Assembly (NCBI GenBank): GCA_003676145.1
Contig: NAUB01000024.1
Coordinates: 186,001-250,000 of the forward strand
DNA from: a gamma proteobacterium symbiont of Stewartia floridana
GTDB taxonomy: Bacteria; Pseudomonadota; Gammaproteobacteria; Chromatiales; Chromatiaceae
DNA: 64,000 bases
Direction of reading: 5' to 3'
Shown here: positions 54,177-62,132 of the stretch, piece by piece
How positions within the stretch are numbered: position 1 is the stretch's first letter
Layout: every line of letters begins with the position of its first letter
The notes under the pieces: generated by a model
What the model was told of the DNA's origin: nothing
Database searches by the model: none
What the model saw: only the letters and a program-made list of their open reading frames with translations
Program-made: the position numbers and the translations under genes

Positions 54177-55367
54177 ATGTCGGAAACACACCCATCTACG
54201 GCTCGAAACAGCTATACAACAACCATCAGGGTGGTTGCGTTGATTCTGGCGCTAGGCACCATGATGCCGGCGGTCTCCGGCCCCAGGGAACAGGCGAAGC
54301 GCATACACGATCGCATCGCGGGAGTTCCACCGAGTGCCGACACCCTGGCACAGATGGTCGACGAGATCGAAAACAACAACGATCCACTGGCCGCCGCCAT
54401 GCTGGCGATTGAACATCCCGGTTTCTATAACGTTACCCTGAAAAACTGGGCAACACCCTGGACCAATGAGGACCAGACCCCTTTTGCTCCCCTGAATGAC
54501 TACACGGCGACCGTGATCGGCATGGTGCGCGACGAGGTACCGTTCAACCAGTTGCTCTCAGCGGACATCATCTACACCGGCAGCAACTCACCGGCCTACT
54601 CCAACAGCAACAACGATCACTATGAAACCATGGAGAATCAGGGCCTCGACCTGCAACAGGTGTTGCAGCAAAACACCCAATCGAGCGTCACCGGTCTGCC
54701 GCCGGAGGGCACCGCCGGGGTGATCACCACCCGCGCCTCGGCACGGGCCTTTTTCATCGATGGTACCAATCGCAGCATGTTCCGCTTCACCATGCTCAAC
54801 CATCTGTGCAAGGACCTGGAGCTGATCAAGGATCCGACCCGCCCCAGCGACCGGGTACGCCAGGACGCCTCGCGCAGCCCAGGCGGTGACAGCCGCGTCT
54901 ATTTCAACAACTGTGTGGGTTGCCACGCCGGTATGGAACCCCTCGGACAGGCTTACGCCTACTACAACTTCGAATATACCGATGATCCGGAGAGCGGCGC
55001 GCTGGACTATACACCAGGCGTTGTTCAGCCCAAGTATCTGATCAACAGCTCGGTGTTCAAAGATGGTTATGCCACACCGGACGATCAATGGGACAACTAC
55101 TGGCGGGAGGGACCAAACGCCAGCCTGGGGTGGGACAGCAGCCTGCCGGGTACAGGTTACGGCGCCAAGTCGATGGGTGAGGAGTTGGCCAACAGCCATG
55201 CGTTCGCCGAATGCCAGGTCACCAAGGCATTTCAGGCAGTCTGTCTGCGCGCACCGGTGGACAGTGCGGACCGCAGCAAGATCGCTGAAATCACCAACAG
55301 CTTCAAATCCGGTTACAACATGAAGAACGTGTTCGCACAAGCGGCCGTCCATTGTGCGGGAGAGTAA
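54177..55367 (+). CDS. Periplasmic mono-heme c-type protein
   Basis: 396 residues with a signal peptide or anchor (about 17-36) and one heme motif CVGCH (Cys246-His250). AAMLAIEHPGFYNVTLKNWA and MVRDEVPFNQLLSADIIYTG resemble segments of planctomycetal-type DUF1588/DUF1592 proteins; I cannot place it precisely. AGGGG lies 9 nt before ATG 54177. It heads the plus-strand run, divergent from the di-heme lipoprotein, with 288 bp between. Confidence 0.78.
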   Translation: MSETHPSTARNSYTTTIRVVALILALGTMMPAVSGPREQAKRIHDRIAGVPPSADTLAQMVDEIENNNDPLAAAMLAIEHPGFYNVTLKNWATPWTNEDQTPFAPLNDYTATVIGMVRDEVPFNQLLSADIIYTGSNSPAYSNSNNDHYETMENQGLDLQQVLQQNTQSSVTGLPPEGTAGVITTRASARAFFIDGTNRSMFRFTMLNHLCKDLELIKDPTRPSDRVRQDASRSPGGDSRVYFNNCVGCHAGMEPLGQAYAYYNFEYTDDPESGALDYTPGVVQPKYLINSSVFKDGYATPDDQWDNYWREGPNASLGWDSSLPGTGYGAKSMGEELANSHAFAECQVTKAFQAVCLRAPVDSADRSKIAEITNSFKSGYNMKNVFAQAAVHCAGE

Positions 55368-55371
55368 TTCA

Positions 55372-57849
55372 GTGAACAGGTTAAACGGAGATAAAAACAA
55401 TCGGGGCTTCAACGGATCTGCCTGGCTGCTGATGACGCTACTCTCACTGTTCGGTCTGCAGGCCTGCCAGGATGGAGTCTCTAACGATCCACAGCAGGAG
55501 ACCACGGTCACCTCCAGCACCTACAGTGGTCCGGCCGCCCGTACCAGTGACATCCAGGGATTCCGGGTCAGTGTGTGGGAGCCTCTGCGGGCACAGAACC
55601 GATGCGGCGCCTGCCACAACGCCGGTGGTCAGGCTCCCTTGTTCGTGCGCGAGGATGATGTCAATCAGGCCTATGAAGCGGTCAATCCCTTCATCAATCG
55701 CAGCGAGCCGGATGAGTCCTCCCTGGTCACCAAGGTGGCCAATGGTCACAACTGCTGGGAAGCGAGCGACAGCGCCTGCGCCACCATCATCGCCAACTAC
55801 ATCGAATCTTGGGTTGGCGGTGGCGCCAATGCGGGCCGACAGATCGAACTGGAGGCGCCGCCGGAGAATGTGGTTGGTGAGAGCAAGGTCTTCCCGGACG
55901 ATTCAAGCCTGTTCGCCAGCCATGTCCACCCGCTGCTGACCGACTACTGCACCGAGTGTCATGTGGAGGATGCGGCCGCGCCTCAATCCCCCTATTTTGC
56001 CGCCGCGGATGTGGAGACTGCCTATGCAGCCGTGAAGACGTCGATCGATCTCGATACCCCATCCAACTCCCGTCTGGTTCAGCGTCTGATCGAGCTGCAC
56101 AACTGCTGGGATGACTGCCCGAGCAATGCCCAGGAGATGGAGACCGCCATCGACAACATGGCCAGCGGCATCTCACCGACTCCGGTCGATCCGGATCTGG
56201 TGGTGAGTCGGGCACTGACCCTGCCGGAAGGTACGGTGGCAAGCGGTGGCAGTCGCCAGGAGAGCGACGTCATCGCCCTGTACGAATTCAAGACCGGCAG
56301 CGGTAACACTGCCTACGACACCAGTGGTGTCGACCCGGCGATCAACCTGACCCTGAGTGGTGACACCACCTGGGTCGAGGGCTGGGGTCTGGAGTTCAGA
56401 ACCGGCAAGGCCCAGGGCAGCACCAGTGACAGCCGCAAGCTCAGTCAGCTGATCCAGGCAACCGGTGAATACACGGTGGAGGCCTGGGTGGTGCCAAGTA
56501 ATGTCACCCAGGAGGGACCGGCCAGAATCATCAGTTACTCTGCGGGTACCGATGATCGTAACTTCACCCTGGGCCAGACGCTCTACAACTACGATTTCCT
56601 GCACCGCTCCAGCACCACCGACGGCAACGGTGAGCCAGCCCACTCCACCTCGGATGATGATGAGGATCTGCAGGCAACCGAACAACATGTGGTGGTCACT
56701 TTCGACCCGGAGAATGGGCGTCAGGTCTATGTCAACGGCATCCACACCGATGACCTGGATGAGACCGCAGCGGGCAATCTCAACGACTGGGACGACACCT
56801 ACGCCCTGGTACTGGGAAATGAGGCCTCAGGCGACCGCCCCTGGGCGGGCAAGGTGCGACTGCTGGCGATCCACAACCGGGCACTGAATGGGGCACAGAT
56901 CCAACAGAACTTCGAAGCGGGTGTCGGTGAGAAGTACTTCCTGCTGTTCAATGTCAGCAGCCTGCTCAACCTGCCTCAAAGCTATGTGATGATCGAGGTC
57001 AGTCAGTTCGATAACTACAGCTACCTGTTCCGTCAGCCGAAATTCATCAGCCTGGATGAGAGCGTACTGCCGGGCTCGATTCCGATCCAGGGGATGCGCA
57101 TCGGTATCAACGGAAAAGAGGCGGCCATCGGTCAGGCCTACGCCACCCTCGACACCACCATCAACGACTCCGAGTACACGGTAAACGGTCAGTTGCTGTC
57201 GAACATGGGTACCACCATCGCGACGGAAAAAGGTTCGGAAAACGATCAGTTCTTCCTCACCTTCGAGCGGCTGGGTGAGCATACCAATGTCTTCATCGAA
57301 CCTGAAGCGCTACCGCCGACAGAACCGGCAGATGGTGAACCGGTTTCCAAGGTCGGCCTGCGCACCTTCGATGAGATCAACGCCACCATGGCGTCCCTCA
57401 CCGGTGTCAGCCAGACCCTTGAAGCGGTACAGACAACCTATACCACCATCAAGCAGCAACTGCCCTCGGCGGAAGCGATCAACGGCTTTCTCTCATCCCA
57501 CCAGGTGGCGGTCTCGCAACTGGCGATCGAATACTGCAGTGCGATGGTTGACGACACCACATTGAGAGCGGGCTTCTTCCCCGGATTCGATTTCAATGCC
57601 AACGCCAACGACATCGCCACAGCGACCTGGCAGAGTCAGGTGGTTAACCCACTGATCGTCAACTTCATGGGTGAGAACCTCACCACCCAGCCCGATCCGG
57701 GCCTGGTCGAGAGTGAATTGATGAGGCTGCTTACCGGCAGTGTCGGACTGGCCCGCTGCAGCGGTCAATGTGCCGCGGACCGAACCGAAAAGGCAACCAA
57801 GGCCGCCTGTGCCTCGCTGCTGGGCAGTGCCGTAGTGCTACTGCAATAG
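55372..57849 (+). CDS. Di-heme LamG-domain lipoprotein
   Basis: 825 residues from GTG 55372, chosen for GGGAGAG 10 nt upstream and a clean lipobox (LQAC near residue 32). Two c-heme domains follow: CGACH (Cys78) and CTECH (Cys193). Then comes a LamG/concanavalin-like domain (about 300-500, with YTVEAWVVPS and VVVTFDPENGRQVYVNGIH). The C-terminal third is unknown. LamG domains bind polysaccharide or protein, so this may hold a redox centre at a surface. It lies 4 bp after the mono-heme gene. Confidence 0.83.
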   Translation: MNRLNGDKNNRGFNGSAWLLMTLLSLFGLQACQDGVSNDPQQETTVTSSTYSGPAARTSDIQGFRVSVWEPLRAQNRCGACHNAGGQAPLFVREDDVNQAYEAVNPFINRSEPDESSLVTKVANGHNCWEASDSACATIIANYIESWVGGGANAGRQIELEAPPENVVGESKVFPDDSSLFASHVHPLLTDYCTECHVEDAAAPQSPYFAAADVETAYAAVKTSIDLDTPSNSRLVQRLIELHNCWDDCPSNAQEMETAIDNMASGISPTPVDPDLVVSRALTLPEGTVASGGSRQESDVIALYEFKTGSGNTAYDTSGVDPAINLTLSGDTTWVEGWGLEFRTGKAQGSTSDSRKLSQLIQATGEYTVEAWVVPSNVTQEGPARIISYSAGTDDRNFTLGQTLYNYDFLHRSSTTDGNGEPAHSTSDDDEDLQATEQHVVVTFDPENGRQVYVNGIHTDDLDETAAGNLNDWDDTYALVLGNEASGDRPWAGKVRLLAIHNRALNGAQIQQNFEAGVGEKYFLLFNVSSLLNLPQSYVMIEVSQFDNYSYLFRQPKFISLDESVLPGSIPIQGMRIGINGKEAAIGQAYATLDTTINDSEYTVNGQLLSNMGTTIATEKGSENDQFFLTFERLGEHTNVFIEPEALPPTEPADGEPVSKVGLRTFDEINATMASLTGVSQTLEAVQTTYTTIKQQLPSAEAINGFLSSHQVAVSQLAIEYCSAMVDDTTLRAGFFPGFDFNANANDIATATWQSQVVNPLIVNFMGENLTTQPDPGLVESELMRLLTGSVGLARCSGQCAADRTEKATKAACASLLGSAVVLLQ

Positions 57850-57872
57850 AAACCCAGACGGAAAGACTAAAG

Positions 57873-59444
57873 ATGCGTAGAAAAGTGAAAAACCTCTCAC
57901 CGGACGCCCCCCTGCTCCACCCGGATCACCCTCGCCCGGTGACGCGCAGGGATTTTATCCGTCAGGGCATGCTGGCCGGCCTCGGCGCGGTCACCACCCC
58001 ATCCCTGTTCGGGCTGTTCGCCAATCCCGGTGAAGCCAGAGCGGCTCTCTCGCCGGACCTTGAGACGCTCAAGAACAGCTGCGGTATCGATACCCTGGGT
58101 GGCGGCAAGATCCCCTTCATCTGTTTCGACCTGGCGGGCGGCGCGAATATCGCCGGCTCCAATGTCCTGGCCGGACGACAGGGCGGTCAGCTCGACTTCC
58201 TCACCACTGCCGGATACAACCGGCTCGGGCTGCCGGGTGACATGGTGCCCTCGATCGTCAATCCAGACACCAACCTGAACGACTTCATCAACAGCGAGCT
58301 GGGCCTTGCATTCCACTCCGACAGTGCGTTTCTGCGGGGCATCCTGGAGAAGGTCTCGGTGGGCAATCGGGCCAACATCAATGGTGCGATCATTCCCGCC
58401 CGTTCGGAAAACGATACCGGCAACAATCCCCACAATCCGATGTATGCGATCAACCGCTGTGGTGCCGATGGGGAACTGCTGACGCTGATCGGTTCCCGCA
58501 GTTCGGACTCAGGCGGTAACTCCCTGGCGCCGGCGGATCAGGTGGATCCTGCCGTGCGACCCACCAAAGTCGATCGTCCCAGTGACACCACCGGCCTGGT
58601 GGACACCGGCAAGCTGGTCGGCATGCTCGACCAGGCCGATGCAGTGGCGGTGATGGAGGCGATCCAGCGGATCTCCGATATGAAACTGGACAGCGTCAAC
58701 ACCGGCATCTCCACCGATCAGATCGTCAAGGAGCTGGTCCGTTGTGGCTATGTGAAGAGTGCCGACCTGGTGGATCGATATGGCGATCCGGCGGCGCTGG
58801 ATGTCACTGCAGACCCGGACATCATCGGCCCGATCTTCACTCAGGAGGAGTTCGACAGCGATGGGGAATTCCGCAAAACCGCCTCCGTCATGAAACTGGT
58901 CATCAACGGCTATGCCGGCGCCGGCACCATCACCATGGGCGGTTACGACTACCACACCGGTGACCGTGCCGTGGGAGAGATTCGGGATCTTCGAGCCGGT
59001 CGCTGCATAGGGGCCTGTATCGAGTATGCCGCACGCATCGGCACCCCGCTGATGCTGTATGTCTTCAGTGACGGATCTGTCTCCAGTAACGGCACCCTGG
59101 ACAACTCGGCGGACGGTCGAGGCAAGGGGGTCTGGACTGGCGACAATCAATCCACCGCCGCCTCCTTTTTCCTGGTCTTCAATCCAGCCGGCCAGCCGAC
59201 ACTGGCAGGCGCCACTGCCGATGAGCAGCTGCGCCATCAGCAGATCGGCTATTTCACCGCCGATGGGGCGGTGGACAACGGCTCAAGCCCGGCAGCCAAC
59301 AACGTCAATCAGCTGGTCTTGACCGTGGCGCTCAACTACCTCGCACTGCATGGCGAACAGGGTCAGTTCAGCTCTCTGTTCGGCACCAGTCTGGGGAACG
59401 CCACCATGCTCGACAGCCTGACCGCCTTCAATCCGATCATGTAG
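57873..59444 (+). CDS. Tat-exported protein, DUF1501-like
   Basis: 523 residues from ATG 57873 (GGAAAG 7 nt upstream). A twin-arginine signal is clear: TRRDFIRQGMLAGLGA (Arg25, Arg26), cleaved near residue 55. Tat export suggests a folded, possibly cofactor- or metal-bearing protein. The mature part (ICFDLAGGANIAGSN early, TMGGYDYHTG near 350) resembles DUF1501-type sulfatase-fold proteins, tentatively. It follows the di-heme LamG gene by 23 bp. Confidence 0.8.
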   Translation: MRRKVKNLSPDAPLLHPDHPRPVTRRDFIRQGMLAGLGAVTTPSLFGLFANPGEARAALSPDLETLKNSCGIDTLGGGKIPFICFDLAGGANIAGSNVLAGRQGGQLDFLTTAGYNRLGLPGDMVPSIVNPDTNLNDFINSELGLAFHSDSAFLRGILEKVSVGNRANINGAIIPARSENDTGNNPHNPMYAINRCGADGELLTLIGSRSSDSGGNSLAPADQVDPAVRPTKVDRPSDTTGLVDTGKLVGMLDQADAVAVMEAIQRISDMKLDSVNTGISTDQIVKELVRCGYVKSADLVDRYGDPAALDVTADPDIIGPIFTQEEFDSDGEFRKTASVMKLVINGYAGAGTITMGGYDYHTGDRAVGEIRDLRAGRCIGACIEYAARIGTPLMLYVFSDGSVSSNGTLDNSADGRGKGVWTGDNQSTAASFFLVFNPAGQPTLAGATADEQLRHQQIGYFTADGAVDNGSSPAANNVNQLVLTVALNYLALHGEQGQFSSLFGTSLGNATMLDSLTAFNPIM

Positions 59445-59472
59445 TGTGGTGCGGCAGGCCGTTGTTGTCTGC

Positions 59473-59568
59473 TAAACCGCGAATGGACGCGAATCACCGC
59501 AAATTGACGCAAAAGAAGTCTTATTATTAGCGATTTATTTGCGGTGATTCGCGTTAATTTGCGGTTTA
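59473..59568. repeat. Dispersed palindromic repeat, full copy
   Basis: The left arm TAAACCGCGAATGGACGCGA runs on to ATCACCGCAAAT. The right arm (ATTTGCGGTGATTCGCGT, then AATTTGCGGTTTA) is its inverse, with about 34 bp between. It is nearly the same as 47728-47829 and lies between the Tat protein gene and the peptidase gene. Confidence 0.85.
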
Positions 59569-59621
59569 TGAATCTAAGAGATTAACATTCAAGCCGGAGA
59601 GTTGATTTCAGAGACCTGCCA

Positions 59622-60980
59622 GTGGATAAGGCCAAGCACTCTATCGCGGATAAGCGACAACGATTACTCTACCCGGCAACCGTCAGCCTCGCATTGTGGC
59701 TATCCGCCTGTGGTGGCGGTGGCGGTGACGATTCCAGTAGCACCACACCGCAGGCAACAGAAGATTGGCAGCGGGATATCCTGCTCACCAGCTTGACCAT
59801 CGACCTGGAAGCGATGCAGGGCAGCGCGGATATCCAGTTGGCGGGTTCAACCACATCCAGCGGCGCCTCCTTTGAGAGCGGTGACCTGATCATTGCACAG
59901 GTCACCGCAAACGGCCGCCAGCTCAACTATCGAAATGAAAACGGCGCGCTGCATATCGGTATCCCCCCATCGTCTGATGACGTGACACTCTCCATCGATT
60001 ACAGCCTCAACCTGCAGAGCAATTTTGATGGCTTACTGGATGGCGGTATGAGTTTCACCTGGCCCTACTACTGCGGCAATCTGTTCCCATGCAAATCCGG
60101 GCCGGCCGAGGGAAGCGGCTATGAACTGCAGATCAATGGTGCACCAACTGGTTCTGAAGCGATCTACCCGGCATCGATAATCAACGACGCACCGGCTTAC
60201 ATGCTGGCCTGGGTGGTGGGCGATTACGCCTTCAGCAGTCTGGGAACGACCTCAGCCGGTACGGAGATCGGCGTCTACTATCCGGCGGAACTGCAGCAGC
60301 AGGCGCTCGATGGCAGTCGCTATCTGCGTGATGTGTTTGACTGGTATGAACGTACCTACGGCCCCTATCCGTTCGGTCAGGCGGTTGCCAGTGTCTCGGT
60401 CGATTGGGGACCGGGTCAGTTTGGCGGCATGGAGCACCACCCGTTCTGGCATATCGCCTCGAGCGCCATATCCGACCCATGGGTACATGTTCACGAAGCC
60501 GCACATGGCTGGTTCGGCAACGGTGTGCGCATCGCCTGCTGGGAGGATTTCGTCCTCTCTGAGGGCATCGTCTCATACCTCACGGCGCGAGCTGTCAGCG
60601 CAATCGCCGGTGAGACAACCGGTGATGAGGTCTGGACATCCTATGCGACCAGACTGGCCCAACTGCAACAGAGCAGCAGCAACAAAATCGCCTGGCCGAG
60701 CGGATGCCAACAGATCGATATTCTGCAGGATGGGCTGTTCGGTACAGCGCCCTACATGAAGGGGGCTTTCTTTTTCCGACATCTGGAGTTTTCGCTGGGG
60801 GTGGATCGGCTCGATCAGATTCTCAGAGAGTTCTTCCTTGCCTACGTTGGCACTGCGGCATCGATGGATGATTTGTTGCAACTGGTCGAGCAGCGCAGTG
60901 GTTATGATCCTGAAGCGTGCGCCATCGCCTGGCTCAGATCGGAAACCCTACCCAGCGGTGACAGTTGTACCTACCAATAA
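59622..60980 (+). CDS. M1-family-like zinc peptidase lipoprotein
   Basis: 452 residues from GTG 59622: a lipobox LSAC near residue 30 followed by a glycine run, an N-terminal beta domain and a gluzincin catalytic domain. HEAAHGWFG supplies His291, Glu292 and His295, and Glu314 (in LSEGIVSY) is the third zinc ligand, the exact HExxH-x18-E spacing of M1 peptidases. GGMEHH replaces the usual GAMEN motif. It lies downstream of the heme/Tat genes across a repeat, so it may be a separate unit. Confidence 0.88.
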   Translation: MDKAKHSIADKRQRLLYPATVSLALWLSACGGGGGDDSSSTTPQATEDWQRDILLTSLTIDLEAMQGSADIQLAGSTTSSGASFESGDLIIAQVTANGRQLNYRNENGALHIGIPPSSDDVTLSIDYSLNLQSNFDGLLDGGMSFTWPYYCGNLFPCKSGPAEGSGYELQINGAPTGSEAIYPASIINDAPAYMLAWVVGDYAFSSLGTTSAGTEIGVYYPAELQQQALDGSRYLRDVFDWYERTYGPYPFGQAVASVSVDWGPGQFGGMEHHPFWHIASSAISDPWVHVHEAAHGWFGNGVRIACWEDFVLSEGIVSYLTARAVSAIAGETTGDEVWTSYATRLAQLQQSSSNKIAWPSGCQQIDILQDGLFGTAPYMKGAFFFRHLEFSLGVDRLDQILREFFLAYVGTAASMDDLLQLVEQRSGYDPEACAIAWLRSETLPSGDSCTYQ

Positions 60981-61088
60981 TCTCCATCCGCAAGGTGCTG
61001 CTGAAACAAACACACTGCGCAGATTCACTTCAAGCTATATTTAAAATATCAGGGTTGCTTAGGGCCTGTTAACACTAATCCAAACCCT

Positions 61089-61115
61089 ATTTGGTGGGGC
61101 ATGGCTCCACCAAAT
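61089..61115. repeat. REP-like palindrome, GTGGGGC family
   Basis: Nine-bp perfect arms ATTTGGTGG and CCACCAAAT surround GGCATGGCT. It is related to the copies at 15699 and 26261. Confidence 0.7.
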
Positions 61116-61310
61116 AAGCTTGGATGAAACACCATTAAGCGCCTTGGTAGTTGCTGAGCCACCACCAGTTTTAATACGGATGGTCAGATTAGAAATAAGG
61201 TGAAGCATCGCCATGATGATCGAATAAGCAAAGACGCACTGATTATTCCGGACAGCAGTAAGCATAAGCTGAGATGACAAATGTTATATCCATCGGGAAC
61301 TGCATACTTA

Positions 61311-61353
61311 TTGGCGAATAGTCGCGGTGATTGGCGTCCATTCGCGGCCAATA
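61311..61353. repeat. Dispersed CGC-rich repeat, half-copy
   Basis: It contains GTCGCGGTGATTGGCGTCCA followed by TTCGCGGCCA, matching the half-copy at 11609 most closely. It ends 33 bp before the methyltransferase start. Confidence 0.7.
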
Positions 61354-61385
61354 AGTTTCAGTCCGCACATTAGCGGAGCTGCACC

Positions 61386-62132
61386 ATGTTAACAACTCGA
61401 CAACTTTTCACAGCGCTTCTGTTAAGCCTGATAGCTACCGGTTTAACAGCCCAGCAGTCGGATCAGGGTTACACCAAAGAGCGACAGAGAATGGTGCAAA
61501 CCATTCAGCGGGAGGTGCGTCAAACCAGTGACTACCTTGAAAAGAAACAGCTTGATGAGCGGGTCATCGAAGCCTTGAAGACAGTTCCCCGGCATCTTTT
61601 CGTACCGGAAGCGCAGCGCCAGTCAGCGTATCAAAACAGACCCTTGCCGATCGGTTACGGACAGACCATTTCACAACCCTACATCGTTGCCATCATGACC
61701 GACCTGATCGCGCCTCAAGCGCAGCATAAGGCGTTGGAGATCGGTACCGGCTCCGGCTATCAGGCCGCGGTGATGTCGCGTCTTGTGAAGCAGGTGTTCT
61801 CCATGGAGATCGTTGAACCATTAGGTCAGCTGGCAACGGAACGTCTGCAGGCGCTTGGCTACCGGAATATCGAAGTAGCCATCGAGGATGGTTATCACGG
61901 ATGGGCTGCAGAGGCGCCTTTCGACATCATCATCGTTACTGCCGCCGCCAGCCATATCCCACCCCCACTGATCGAGCAGCTGAAACCGGGTGGCAAAATG
62001 ATCATACCGGTGGGCAGCCGTTTCATGACCCAGCAACTGTTGTTGGTGAATAAGGACCAGCAGGGTGAAGTGACGGTACGCCAGGTTCTGCCAGTTCGCT
62101 TCGTACCGCTGATCAACAAGTCCGAATTGTGA
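61386..62132 (+). CDS. pcm: Protein-L-isoaspartate O-methyltransferase with signal peptide
   Basis: 248 residues. The family body is complete: VPRHLFVPEAQR, GYGQTISQPYIVA and the SAM site LEIGTGSGYQAAV. It begins with MLTTRQLFTALLLSLIATGL, a clear signal peptide cleaved near TAQQ, so it is predicted to be exported. SAM is not expected in the periplasm, which makes the location puzzling. The stop overlaps the GTG start of the next gene by 4 bp (GTGA). Confidence 0.9.
   Translation: MLTTRQLFTALLLSLIATGLTAQQSDQGYTKERQRMVQTIQREVRQTSDYLEKKQLDERVIEALKTVPRHLFVPEAQRQSAYQNRPLPIGYGQTISQPYIVAIMTDLIAPQAQHKALEIGTGSGYQAAVMSRLVKQVFSMEIVEPLGQLATERLQALGYRNIEVAIEDGYHGWAAEAPFDIIIVTAAASHIPPPLIEQLKPGGKMIIPVGSRFMTQQLLLVNKDQQGEVTVRQVLPVRFVPLINKSEL

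Larger units (their letters stand above)
60981..61385. other. 405-bp gap with two repeat types
   Basis: No gene seen. It holds a REP-like palindrome at 61089-61115 and a half-copy of the CGC-rich repeat at 61311-61353. Confidence 0.5.
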
